Assembly: GCF_040719375.1 (NCBI RefSeq) | Contig: NZ_JBFDTP010000001.1 | Location: 434,001-498,000 of the forward strand | Source: Clostridium sp. AN503 | GTDB taxonomy: Bacteria; Bacillota; Clostridia; Lachnospirales; Lachnospiraceae | Length of the DNA stretch: 64,000 nt | Reading direction: 5' to 3' | In this document: positions 54,627 to 64,000 of the stretch, piece after piece | Position numbering within the stretch: position 1 is the stretch's first letter | Layout of the letters: each line of letters opens with the position of its first letter | Translations under genes and position numbers: made by a program | Notes under the pieces: generated by a model | What the model was told of the DNA's origin: nothing | The model's database searches: none | What the model saw: the letters and a program-made list of their open reading frames with translations, nothing else

Positions 54627-57600
54627 CTACATTATTTCATCATCCTTTTTCCGCCGTCTCAAGAACATGGCTCCCACCAGGGACCCCAGCAGGGCAACCG
54701 CCTGCAGGGCGGCCGGAATGCCGCTGTTTCCTGTCTTTGGAAGCGCCAGCGGTACTTCTTCATCCTCAATGGGGATCATGAAGCGTCCAAGAGGCACATC
54801 GTTTTCATTGATCGTCACCAGCATCTCACCGTTTGGATCTGGTACCGGCAGTCCATCTCCCGGTCCTCCCGGGCTTGTGGAGCCTCCCGGTGTGTTCGAA
54901 CCGCCACCGCCGCCTCCACCGCCGCCGCTGTTTCTGCTGTTTATGATCACGATCTCTGACTCTGCATCTGCCGGTTCCCGGTTCGGCACAGCCAGGAGTC
55001 CGGTATTCACCGTCTCTCCATCCTGCGTGATCCTCACCACAAATGTTGTCATCTTATTGAGTCCATATCCGGAAGGCGCTTTTATCTCTGCGATCCGGTA
55101 GGTCCCATACGGAACATCCCGGAACATAAAGCTTCCGTCAGCCCCGGAGACTGCCGTCCTGCCGTCGTACAGATTGGCCTCCACAAATTCCGTGACATCC
55201 GCTGCAAACAGCCCTATGACAGCTCCTGCAAGAGGCGCTTTTCTGTTCGTCAGCTTCAGCCCTTCAATGTTCCCGCGCTTTAAAGTGTTGACGATCGGTT
55301 GCCCGCTCACCTGGATCTCCGCAGTGGTATCCATGCCGGCCTGAACCGATACCCGGTACTCCGTATCATCCTTCGTGTATGCTTCGGACGGAGCTTTATC
55401 CTCTTTTACCACGTATTCTCCAACCGGTACTCCGGCAAAAACAAAACTGCCGTTCTCTGCACTTACCGCCGTGCGGTACTGCACCTTCCCGTCTTCTGAA
55501 TACAGGCCAAACTCCGCGCCCTTTAAGGCTAAGCCGCTGTCACTGACCTTCTGCCCTGCAATATCATAGCGCTTCAGGCTGTTGTGGAACTGGAGCGTAT
55601 CATGCTCCGGATCAGCATCCTCACCGTCATACTCTGTCAAAAGCTGCGCCTTGTCGCTGCTCTGTGTCAGCTCTACCCTGCGCGGTTCCGTACCGGCATA
55701 CAGGCTGTAGTCCGGTCCGTCTACCTCTGTCACAATATAAGTTCCCACCGGCAGTCCGCTGAGCTTCACTCTGCCGTCCTCATCTGTCGTCACACGGATG
55801 CCGCCGTCTGCGGTCATGTTTTCCGCTTCCGCCGCTTCCCCGTTGATCCTGAGAGTCGGGATATCTGCGATCTTCTTCGCACTGTCCGCAACCGCATCCC
55901 TGCCTGTGATCTCAAATACAAATCCTGTGCCGGGCTTTTTCTCCTCTGCCATGGCCAGGTCGTCCGGCCTGGATGTCTCGATGGTCTTTTCCAGCGTAAA
56001 TCCGCCGAGGGCAAGCCTGTTGTAGAAGGCTGTATCTGCGTCATTCCCACTGTTGGAGATGATGACAGCGCCAAGCTCCTGCACGGTCTCATGGTCCTCG
56101 CTGTGGATCGTAAACCGGTAGGCTTTCTGACTGCTCCCATCCATTTCCGCCTCGTAGCCGTCCGGGACCTTCGTCTCCTTCAGCCAGTAGGTTCCCTGGA
56201 TCAGCCTCAGATCACCGCCTCCGTCCCGCTGTAAATATCTGACTCCGTTCACGGTCTGTTTCAGGCCGCTTCCGTTTTCCAGCGTATACACGCCGTCCCG
56301 GTCGCCGTCCTTTAGATATGCGACCGCCTCTGCCTCTGTGCAGTCTTCATCCGCATATACGGTGAATTCCGCCATGCCCGGCATCAGCTCTGCCACACCG
56401 CTCCCGTCATCCGACTTCTTGGTCAGCTGAACACTGCCCCATTTGTTGCTGTTGGTAAATACAATATCCTTAAGCGCCGCTTCCCCATCGGCATAGCCCC
56501 GGGTCACATGCGCTCCCTGCGCCGTTATGACTGCCCGGTACTGCATGGTGGACGGCACATAACCAGAAGGCGCTTTTATCTCTTTAATATAATAGGTTCC
56601 ATATGGTACCTGTTCAAAGGCAAATCCACCCGAAGGAGCGGATGCATTGGAGCTGGTCGCCGTCATGACCCTGCTGTCCTCCGTGCAGCTTTCATCCGTA
56701 TAAAGCCCGAACACCGCACCTTCCAGTCCAACCATCTCATTGTCTGCCGCGACCTTCCGGCCCTGTATGGTCCCCCGTTTCAAATGGTTCTTAAATACAT
56801 CCACAGAAGCGCTTCCGCTCTCAGCCGCGCTTCCATCCTGGATCCAGCTCCACGCAAAGGACGGGTCAAAATTCCCCGTTTCCGTGTTATAGCTGAATCC
56901 GATCTTCACCTGACGCTTCGCATTGTCATCGTGGGCAGGCTGATAGCTGTAGCCGTCCGAATCCTCCACAAGCTCCTCTACCGTGTAGACGCCCGCAGGC
57001 AGTCCCGCCAGTATTGCAAGCCCGGTATCACCGGAAGTGATCACCACCCGCCTGTCTCCCGTCACAGGATCTGTCTCGACCAGGCGATCCAGATCTGTCC
57101 TTCCGACACGCTCCAGATAATCGATCAGATCCAGTCCTTCGCTGCTTCCCGGTACTCCCGGGTCCTCAACGGTCCCGCGGACTGCGAACCGGAAGCCTGC
57201 TCCTGCTTCAAACTTACTCTCCGCGCCGTTATAGGTCGGAAGCTCTTTCAGCTTTGCGACCTTCAGCTCTGCAAGGTTCCTGGTGTTGGCAAATACCTGC
57301 GGCTTTGCCGACGTGCTGTCATTTCCAATATACCACACCTGGTCCTGGGCTCCGCTTATGGTCAGCGGATGCAGCTTTAAAAGATTGGCCTCCGGCGTTC
57401 CTGTGATCAGGCTCCGGCCTGACAGCTTCCGTACATCCGGCTGATAGCCCGCCGGGGTTTTGGTCTCTGCCACTACATATTCGCCATATGCCAGCCAGAA
57501 TGTCCCGCCCGCATGGTCATATTCCAGGTAAGGAAGACCTGCTCCGGTCCTGCCTGACGGCACCGTTTCATTCAGCTCATCTCCCGCCCCGTTTCTATTG

Positions 57601-60600
57601 TTCAGGATATAATGCCCAGGCTCATCGGGCGTTTCTGTCAGATACGCTACTTTGGTCCCCATAACAGGCGCTGCCGCGCTTCCCTCATTGGTATATACCG
57701 TGAATTCCGCGCCCGACAGCTTCACGGGATTTCCGTCGCTGTCTTTGTCTGCCGCCGATACTTTATCCAGCACAGCGGTTCCTCTTAAGCGTTCATTGAC
57801 AAAGCTGTCCCTGACCGTTACTGTTTCGCCATGACTGCCAACCGTTACCTGGTGGCGCGTCCTGTTTTCAGCATAGCCTTCCGGCGTCTTCCCGTCTGCG
57901 GTGCCGTACTCGCCTACCCAGTAGGTCCCGTACGGTACATTTTCAAATCGGAAGTTTCCATCCGCATCGGTCACTGCCAGGTATTTCACCTCATCGGTGC
58001 CGCCTGCTCCGTCATTGCCTGTTACGGCGATCGGCTGCTTAGCATCCTCCGCCTCATACAGTGCGAAATAGATCCCTTCCAGCGGCACTTCAGTCGTTTC
58101 ATTCACACCCGCTGCCTGGGCAACCTTGTGTCCGGTGATGGTTCCGGTCTTCCAGTTGTTGGTGATCCGGGCTCCGGTGACCACATCGTTCCCACTTTCA
58201 TCCCGGGTCACTTCCACATGGACGCCGTCCGGCTCCGCTCCGGTCGCTGTATCCGCCACTATGATCTCTACCTTCGGGGTTCCGGTATCATCCGCCGTCA
58301 CGATGATATCAAGAAGCTTTACTTCTGTCCTGCCGTCAAAACCCTGATATGCATCCTCTTTTGGTTTCTGCTCGTAGAGCGTGTAGGTTCCAACCGGAAT
58401 ATTCTCAATGCGGAAAGCGCCGTTTTCGCCGCTGTCCCCGCTGATGGTAAAATGCTGCTCTTTCCACGCCTCATGGCTGTTGGACGGATCGCCTTTTAAT
58501 ACAAAGGCGAAACCGTCGATCTTTACGTCCGGGCGGTAGGCATTTTCCTCTACCTGCTTTTTAAAGGTCAGCGCCGCCACCGTTCTCTGGATCCTGTTTG
58601 TCACAACACCTGCTGGCGACCCGCTGCTGTTCACCGCAGTGACTTTGCCATCGGTTATCTGTGCCGGAATAGCCTCATCCAGCAGGCTGTAGTCGCCGCT
58701 TGGCGCTTTCAGTTCTTTTATGGTGTAGTCGCCTTCCAGCAGCCAGCCCATACCGTCTCTGTCGGAGGTGTACGGAATGGCTCCGGACTGATCTGATCTC
58801 TCCGCCGTCAGGGTCCAGCCCCCGTTGGCCGCGGCAAGCTCTAAAGCCCGCCCGCCTGTGACGATCCGGTAATCTTTCTCGCTTTCATTGTATTCTGCAA
58901 AAGCGACCAGGCTTTCACCGTCATAGACGCCGAATACCGCGCCTTCCAACGCTGCGCCCGTGTCCGCATCTACCTTCGTGAAATGCAGGGTTCCGCGCTT
59001 CGGGATATTCATAAAGGTAATATCCGTATCAGCGCCGGTATTGGTATCAACTGCCGTTGCAGTCAATCGATGCTGCGTGTCTGTGCCAAACCAGACGGTT
59101 GTATCTCTTCCGGTTATGGTAAATGCAATCTCAAGCGCAGGTTCCCCGGTCCCCGGAATCTGGTAGGCATCGCTATCTTCGATTCCATTTTCCCTCAGGA
59201 TATATTCTCCTGCCACCAGAGCCTTTTTCACATCAAGATCTTTCGCATCCTGGTATCTGCCATCTGCATCCGGCGCCGGGAACTTCCCTTCTGCATCAGT
59301 CTTCAGTGTAAGATACAACGCCCCCTTCGTAACGCCGCTGGCACTGTCTGATTTTGCCTGGTAGATCTCAAATACCGCGCCCTCCACCGGTTTTTCACTT
59401 GCCTTATAGCTTCCGTCTCCGGTCTGCTCGCCGCGGACCTTCTGAATCGCCACAAAACCATACTTCAAAACATTGGTCATAAGCGGCCTGTTGGCATCGG
59501 TAATGGCGAAATCTGCTGTTCCACCCGGTTTCAGGCCGTCTATATGCCAGCCGTTGCTGTCGGCGTCAAAAGCATTCTTGAAGAATCTGGAAACAGCATT
59601 GCCATCCACATAATTCTTTACAGTGACTTTTATACCTGCAGCAGTTGTTCCCGCAGTGTCTCCACTCACATCGCTCCCTTTTTCAACGGTGAGTATAAAG
59701 TGCGCCAGGCCAGCCAGATCATCCAGCTTCCCATCCACGGATTCTGCCATTTCCTGTACCTCGTAGGTTCCGTAGGGAAGTCCTGTGATGTTCAGGATGC
59801 CGTCTTTATCTATGGAGAAAACTTTTTCCTTCGTATACTGACCCGGGTTCTCTTCATCCTCAAACGGTCCATTTGCCAGATTTGCGATCGGAGTCTCTGT
59901 CTGGGTGACTTTGAACTTCGCCTCCATATCATCGCTGGTGATCACATCTCCGTTCTGGTCTACCTTTTTGAACCTGGCATCGGCTGTGATGACCTTGTTC
60001 TTTAGCGGCTGGCTTTCGCCCGCTGTGTTACGGTTTATCCGGTAGATTCCGCCATTAGCAGGATCTCCGTTGTCCGGTTTTCCGTTGGCCTCAGCAGGAA
60101 TAACCGTTTTTGAATCCACTGCAAACTCCATATCCGCCATCTTCTGATAGCCATCCGGAACTTTCGTCTCGGACAGGGTATACTGGCCATACGGAACATT
60201 TTTAAAACTGATTTTTCCATCCGCATCCGTCGTGCACTTGAAGGTGTAACCAAGCGTCTTATGGGTCAGGGTGAACTCTGCTCCTGCCAGTGACCCAAGG
60301 CTGGCCTGCTGCCCGCCGCCGCCAAACACTGCTTCCTTGCTGCCCTCAATATCAGCCAGCTTCAGGCTGTTGTATGCCGCCAGGTCATTGGCTGCATTGT
60401 TTTTGTCAAAAACATCCGACTGATCCGTGGGTATATCTGACGGCTGCACGCCTAACAGGTTCTCAAACTTATCGTCTGAATAGTAAGTTACCACAGCAGC
60501 CGCTTTGTTTGGATCGGCCTCTACTTTTACATAGATGGACGGCAACTTACGCACAAGCCATTCATTGCCGGATCTGTAGGCGGCCGGTACGTCAATTTCA

Positions 60601-63600
60601 TCCAGGCGGTATGTTCCAATCAGGATGTTATTAAAAGTAGCCAGCCCTTTTTCTCCGGTCGTTCTTGTATAGAAGTCCTTACTCTTATCCACCGGCACCG
60701 CTCCGTGCATCAGCTCCAGAGCCGTCAGTTTAAACTGAAATCCCGCCAGGCTTTGCTCATAGGAATACTGGCCTTCATTTGTATTCTGGCCGCCTGCCAG
60801 CTTAAGTACTTTTTTATCTACCTTAAATGATCCTGTTTTTGCCTGGTTCCAGAGCCCATATTTACCTCTATATATGGCGCTTCCATTTGTACTCTCCAGC
60901 TTTGCTTCTTCCTGCGCCGTGACAACCAGCCTTGCTTTCGCCGGATTCCCGGTCAGCTCCGGATATACGCCCGGGTACTCCGTTCCAGCCTTATCAACAA
61001 GTGTCGGCGCCTTTGTCTCTTTTACAATATAAGTACCCGTCAGCAGCTCATAAGCTTTGCCGTCTTTGCTCTGCGCCAGATAAGGGACTCCATCTTTGTT
61101 CACCGCAGCCGCCTTACCCTCGCAGAGCTTACAGCCGTCAATGGTTCCCATCGGCTTCAGCACGTATTTTCTGTCTGCTTCAGGCGCGTCTGCTTTCTCA
61201 TCATAGATCAGCTCCGCAATCAGATCCTTACCTGTGCTGTCGTAGACATGGAACTCCGCATTATTCAGGTTCAGCTTGTTTGGATAGTTTTTGTCTACCT
61301 TTCTCAGATTGACGCCCCGGCGGACCGGCATATTCAGGAACAGGTCATCCGGATCCTGCGAAATCACCGGCTCACCCTGCGCATTGGTGGAGATCACTAC
61401 GGTATCAGCCGGTTTGTAATCCGCACCTTCACCGCTGCCTGCCTGGATCTCAAACGGGCAGATCCCTCCATTCACACGGTAAGAACCATCCCCCGCCTTT
61501 ACTTCCTGCAAATAATAGCTGCCAACCGGAAGCACCTTGCTGGTTGCTTTATTTCCATCTTTTACAGCGCTGCCATTCTGGTCAAAGCACTGATACTTCC
61601 CTGCATCCGCATCCAGCATGATAAAGCGACCGTCTTCATCCGTCTTTACATGCATCATCGGGGTTGTTTCCTGCGTACCATTCTTATCACGGTAAATGGC
61701 AAATACCGCTCCGCTTACAGGGACCGGGTTGCCATTTTTATCCAACTCCGCAGTCTCGCTGCCTGCTCCATTCTCAGAAGCCTCATACTTGCCGACCGCC
61801 TTATTGACCTGGACAAGTCCCCATTTCAGATTATTCTCCACGATCAAGCTGCCTGCATCGCCGAGATTGACCGTATAGGCGCTGTCGTCAAGAGAAACGG
61901 CTTCCGTATCGTCATACTCCCCTGCGGGCAGTGCAAACATACCCTTTTTATTGACAAGGATATAGATCGGATTCGCTGTGGACAGCAATCTGTCACCGTT
62001 GCCCTGCTCTGTCAGCTTGTAATAGCCATAATAGAACTCATTGAAACGGACAACGCCATCTTCCGAGGTGACTGTTGGCTGAACCTTGTAACTTTTGTAC
62101 TCGTCAGCGCCGTCGCCCTGCGGCGCCATAACTACCGTATAATTGTCGTCTCCAGCATCACTAAAGCCGCCGGAACCGCGCCGGGAAACATCAAATGTTA
62201 CGTCAAAGCCCGTCACCAGGTCGCCGTTCTGGTCCACTTTTTCAAAGGAACCGCTGCGGCGGATCGCCTCATTTGTGATCAGCCATGCGCCGCCTTCCTC
62301 AGCGATCTGACTTTCAATCGGTTCTTCATTACCGTTTTCGTCTGTCCTGGTCAGTTTTATGGTGTATTTATCATGCCCGACCGTATCTTTCACTGCGGTC
62401 ACATACACCCGGATCGGCGCCGCCTTCTCATATCCTTTCGGAGTCGTCTCCTTCAGGAGATAATATCTGCCCTCTTTCAACGGATCCAGATCAGCCAGCT
62501 CCAGAATGCCTTCTTCATTGGTCGTCCCGGCATTCACCCGCTTGTTGTCCAGATACAATCCGAACTCTACGCCTGCAAGAGCCTGGTTGTTCTGACCAAG
62601 CTTTTTCAGTTTCAGGTCGTTGGTCGTGTTCTGGTGACCATTTGGAGAGTTTTTGATCCCCGTATTGACATAATTCTTATCCTTCTCGATCAGGATCTCC
62701 ACCGGTTTGCCGTCAACCGTCAAGGTATCATCCTTCGGGAACCGGGTCCCCTCCTCCGGGCAAATGATCACATACCATTCTTTCTCTGTCCTGTCATAGC
62801 CCACCGGCGGAACGGCCTCCACCAGCTTATACATCTCATTGGCCCGCAGGAACATAAAGTTCAAAACGCCCCGGGCATTGGTGGTCCTGGTCTTTACAGA
62901 GGAGGTCTCTCTCCAGTTCTTAAGCTCCGTGCGGTCTGCCCCGAGATCTGCCGTCATCCGGGTCAGTTTAAACTCCGCGCCCTTCAAAGCCAGCGCATCC
63001 GTAGTGTCACTGGACTTGACCAAGCGCAGGAAGAACATGCCTTCCGCCTGTGCATAATCCTCGATCCGGAAGTCGTCTGCCTTGCTGTCTGTGGCCTCCT
63101 CAGAGCTGTCCTTCCATCCATCGCCCTCCGCCGTGATCCGGTTGGTCATCTCTGATGCGACCGCATCATCCACCAGGACCGTGTCAAAGGTGATCTTTAA
63201 AACGCTGTTTCTGTAGTCCTCCGGTATCTGGAAGCTGAACCCGGATTCGTCCGCAGTGAGGTCTGTAAGCGCCGCCGCGCCATCATAAGGCTTGCGGTTC
63301 TTTACGATCATCTGCTCCGAGCCAGGAACCGGTTCGCCCTTCGCATCCAGAGTAACTGTATAGATATTGATGGATGCATCCACCAGTTCAAAGCAGTCCT
63401 CCACCTGGTCGCTTATCTTTACGCCCAGCATATCCGCGCCGGTCCGATTTACATAAGCAGTCCAGTTGAAGTATGCCGCCTCGACCTCCTGGGTCTGCAG
63501 CACATCATTTTCATCATAGTACTGATAACTATATGTTTCGTATCTGCCGCCTGTCTTGCCATGATAGCTTCCTTCCTTGACAAGAGGCTTCGGCACAGCC

Positions 63601-63878
63601 TCATTCTCCGCTGTCACCCATCCGGTATCAACCGGGCGGCCGTCGATGGAACCATCCAGTTTTGCACGGTTTACCAGCTTCGTAACACGGTTGCTCTTTA
63701 CCACCTCCCGGCGGAAATCCTCATCCAGGCTGGTGATAAAGGTGATCTCGTATTTGTGGTTGATCCGCTGTGCATTTCCTTCCTCATCTTTGAAGGTAAA
63801 TGTCAAAGTATCCTTGCTGTATGGTTTCCCGTTATCTGCCGGAGCCGCGCCTTCAGTCACCTGTACCTCGATCTGCAT
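54627..63878 (-). CDS. Giant SpaA/Cna-B repeat adhesin with LPKTG anchor (frame broken upstream)
   Basis: 3083 codons from the first internal ATG. Residues about 1-280 resemble a collagen-adhesin-type A domain. About 19 SpaA-like modules follow, each ending in an E-box (for example YTLSETKVPDGY, YYIKEIKAPSGY, YRIAEIKAPSGY) where intramolecular isopeptide bonds form. Then come a Gly-run, a Pro/Gly-rich wall linker, sortase signal LPKTG, a helix and RRRKK. The ATG at 63878 has no spaced ribosome site and is not the true start: the same frame continues upstream but meets TAG at 63930-63932. Surface-bound structural adhesin, possibly pilus-like. Non-functional if the TAG is real. Confidence 0.85.
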   Translation of the reverse strand: MQIEVQVTEGAAPADNGKPYSKDTLTFTFKDEEGNAQRINHKYEITFITSLDEDFRREVVKSNRVTKLVNRAKLDGSIDGRPVDTGWVTAENEAVPKPLVKEGSYHGKTGGRYETYSYQYYDENDVLQTQEVEAAYFNWTAYVNRTGADMLGVKISDQVEDCFELVDASINIYTVTLDAKGEPVPGSEQMIVKNRKPYDGAAALTDLTADESGFSFQIPEDYRNSVLKITFDTVLVDDAVASEMTNRITAEGDGWKDSSEEATDSKADDFRIEDYAQAEGMFFLRLVKSSDTTDALALKGAEFKLTRMTADLGADRTELKNWRETSSVKTRTTNARGVLNFMFLRANEMYKLVEAVPPVGYDRTEKEWYVIICPEEGTRFPKDDTLTVDGKPVEILIEKDKNYVNTGIKNSPNGHQNTTNDLKLKKLGQNNQALAGVEFGLYLDNKRVNAGTTNEEGILELADLDPLKEGRYYLLKETTPKGYEKAAPIRVYVTAVKDTVGHDKYTIKLTRTDENGNEEPIESQIAEEGGAWLITNEAIRRSGSFEKVDQNGDLVTGFDVTFDVSRRGSGGFSDAGDDNYTVVMAPQGDGADEYKSYKVQPTVTSEDGVVRFNEFYYGYYKLTEQGNGDRLLSTANPIYILVNKKGMFALPAGEYDDTEAVSLDDSAYTVNLGDAGSLIVENNLKWGLVQVNKAVGKYEASENGAGSETAELDKNGNPVPVSGAVFAIYRDKNGTQETTPMMHVKTDEDGRFIMLDADAGKYQCFDQNGSAVKDGNKATSKVLPVGSYYLQEVKAGDGSYRVNGGICPFEIQAGSGEGADYKPADTVVISTNAQGEPVISQDPDDLFLNMPVRRGVNLRKVDKNYPNKLNLNNAEFHVYDSTGKDLIAELIYDEKADAPEADRKYVLKPMGTIDGCKLCEGKAAAVNKDGVPYLAQSKDGKAYELLTGTYIVKETKAPTLVDKAGTEYPGVYPELTGNPAKARLVVTAQEEAKLESTNGSAIYRGKYGLWNQAKTGSFKVDKKVLKLAGGQNTNEGQYSYEQSLAGFQFKLTALELMHGAVPVDKSKDFYTRTTGEKGLATFNNILIGTYRLDEIDVPAAYRSGNEWLVRKLPSIYVKVEADPNKAAAVVTYYSDDKFENLLGVQPSDIPTDQSDVFDKNNAANDLAAYNSLKLADIEGSKEAVFGGGGQQASLGSLAGAEFTLTHKTLGYTFKCTTDADGKISFKNVPYGQYTLSETKVPDGYQKMADMEFAVDSKTVIPAEANGKPDNGDPANGGIYRINRNTAGESQPLKNKVITADARFKKVDQNGDVITSDDMEAKFKVTQTETPIANLANGPFEDEENPGQYTKEKVFSIDKDGILNITGLPYGTYEVQEMAESVDGKLDDLAGLAHFILTVEKGSDVSGDTAGTTAAGIKVTVKNYVDGNAVSRFFKNAFDADSNGWHIDGLKPGGTADFAITDANRPLMTNVLKYGFVAIQKVRGEQTGDGSYKASEKPVEGAVFEIYQAKSDSASGVTKGALYLTLKTDAEGKFPAPDADGRYQDAKDLDVKKALVAGEYILRENGIEDSDAYQIPGTGEPALEIAFTITGRDTTVWFGTDTQHRLTATAVDTNTGADTDITFMNIPKRGTLHFTKVDADTGAALEGAVFGVYDGESLVAFAEYNESEKDYRIVTGGRALELAAANGGWTLTAERSDQSGAIPYTSDRDGMGWLLEGDYTIKELKAPSGDYSLLDEAIPAQITDGKVTAVNSSGSPAGVVTNRIQRTVAALTFKKQVEENAYRPDVKIDGFAFVLKGDPSNSHEAWKEQHFTISGDSGENGAFRIENIPVGTYTLYEQKPKEDAYQGFDGRTEVKLLDIIVTADDTGTPKVEIIVADTATGAEPDGVHVEVTRDESGNDVVTGARITNNWKTGTITGHKVAQAAGVNETTEVPLEGIYFALYEAEDAKQPIAVTGNDGAGGTDEVKYLAVTDADGNFRFENVPYGTYWVGEYGTADGKTPEGYAENRTRHQVTVGSHGETVTVRDSFVNERLRGTAVLDKVSAADKDSDGNPVKLSGAEFTVYTNEGSAAAPVMGTKVAYLTETPDEPGHYILNNRNGAGDELNETVPSGRTGAGLPYLEYDHAGGTFWLAYGEYVVAETKTPAGYQPDVRKLSGRSLITGTPEANLLKLHPLTISGAQDQVWYIGNDSTSAKPQVFANTRNLAELKVAKLKELPTYNGAESKFEAGAGFRFAVRGTVEDPGVPGSSEGLDLIDYLERVGRTDLDRLVETDPVTGDRRVVITSGDTGLAILAGLPAGVYTVEELVEDSDGYSYQPAHDDNAKRQVKIGFSYNTETGNFDPSFAWSWIQDGSAAESGSASVDVFKNHLKRGTIQGRKVAADNEMVGLEGAVFGLYTDESCTEDSRVMTATSSNASAPSGGFAFEQVPYGTYYIKEIKAPSGYVPSTMQYRAVITAQGAHVTRGYADGEAALKDIVFTNSNKWGSVQLTKKSDDGSGVAELMPGMAEFTVYADEDCTEAEAVAYLKDGDRDGVYTLENGSGLKQTVNGVRYLQRDGGGDLRLIQGTYWLKETKVPDGYEAEMDGSSQKAYRFTIHSEDHETVQELGAVIISNSGNDADTAFYNRLALGGFTLEKTIETSRPDDLAMAEEKKPGTGFVFEITGRDAVADSAKKIADIPTLRINGEAAEAENMTADGGIRVTTDEDGRVKLSGLPVGTYIVTEVDGPDYSLYAGTEPRRVELTQSSDKAQLLTEYDGEDADPEHDTLQFHNSLKRYDIAGQKVSDSGLALKGAEFGLYSEDGKVQYRTAVSAENGSFVFAGVPVGEYVVKEDKAPSEAYTKDDTEYRVSVQAGMDTTAEIQVSGQPIVNTLKRGNIEGLKLTNRKAPLAGAVIGLFAADVTEFVEANLYDGRTAVSGADGSFMFRDVPYGTYRIAEIKAPSGYGLNKMTTFVVRITQDGETVNTGLLAVPNREPADAESEIVIINSRNSGGGGGGGGGSNTPGGSTSPGGPGDGLPVPDPNGEMLVTINENDVPLGRFMIPIEDEEVPLALPKTGNSGIPAALQAVALLGSLVGAMFLRRRKKDDEIM

Positions 63879-63929
63879 CCCGTCTTCAAATACAATCGTC
63901 CCGGCAGCTCCATTATCCGTCCCCGGAAT

Positions 63930-64000
63930 CTAGGTTCCGTTCCAGGATGCAGCGCCGCTCACGCGGACCGCACCGGTCACAGCCCCCTCCCAGCTATGGG
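63930..64000 (-). pseudogene. In-frame amber codon and upstream part of the adhesin
   Basis: Reading the adhesin frame upstream of 63878 gives IPGTDNGAAGTIVFEDG, then TAG at 63930-63932, then an open frame to the edge (WEGAVTGAVRVSGAASWNGT). Both sides look like one continuous adhesin domain, so the stop appears to interrupt the gene. Nonsense mutation, sequencing error or read-through are possible. Confidence 0.7.

Noticed and set aside
61248..63155. Long plus-strand ORF (635 codons) opposite the adhesin
   Set aside because: It is antisense to a clear repetitive adhesin, shows no recognisable domain and arises from the low stop density of the opposite frame. The same holds for plus-strand ORFs at 54573-54959 and 57831-58499.
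63930..63932. TAG read as pyrrolysine
   Set aside because: No pyl gene or methyltransferase context is present and adhesins are not known to use it. Mutation or sequencing error is simpler.

Overview
The window looks like chromosome of a spore-forming, gut-type Clostridia, most likely Lachnospiraceae of the Enterocloster/Hungatella kind. Reasons: a GerA-family germination protein, a CIRCE element on clpB, an AraR-controlled arabinose operon, a DUF4250 protein, GHKL (AgrC-type) sensors, a TRAP carbohydrate locus and an LPxTG adhesin built of SpaA modules. Most genes are GC-rich and on the minus strand. A few AT-rich genes (the Abi protein, the type III toxin-like gene, the AraC/MATE pair) look acquired.

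Layout. 1-1.7 kb: DUF979/DUF969 membrane pair. 1.7-7.9 kb: five-gene operon of response regulator, histidine kinase, membrane amidotransferase-fold protein and ABC-2 exporter. 8-14.4 kb: carbohydrate locus with TRAP transporter, IolB-like isomerase, two TIM-barrel epimerases and a divergent GntR regulator. 14.4-15.5 kb: Abi_2-family gene behind a short terminated RNA. 15.5-21.3 kb: plsC-pheA-ppx-ppk operon. 21.4-26.2 kb: CmpB-like membrane protein, cardiolipin synthase, DUF4250, asparaginase and a SpoVAF-like germination protein. 26.2-28.6 kb: an unassigned structured RNA, malic enzyme, and a toxin-like gene behind tandem 51-nt repeats and a terminator (type III toxin-antitoxin layout). 28.6-36.2 kb: clpB, an AraC regulator, two MATE pumps and small hypothetical genes. 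36.5-46.7 kb: a nine-gene arabinose operon (ABC importer, araR, small membrane protein, araA, araB, araD, transaldolase). 46.9-51.9 kb: MscS channel with a MoxR ATPase/VWA/leucine-rich-repeat module. 51.9-54.5 kb: two tandem GHKL sensors, one without the phospho-acceptor histidine. 54.6-64 kb: giant sortase-anchored adhesin whose frame is cut by an amber codon near the right edge.

How the genes work together. The arabinose operon can import arabinose and convert it to xylulose-5-phosphate, which transaldolase links to central metabolism. The TRAP locus probably imports and isomerises a sugar acid or related sugar, but its substrate is not evident. The strongest candidates for unusual biology are RNA-based: the 51-nt repeat RNA with its toxin-like gene, the RNA in front of the Abi gene, and the orphan structured RNA at about 26.4-26.6 kb.
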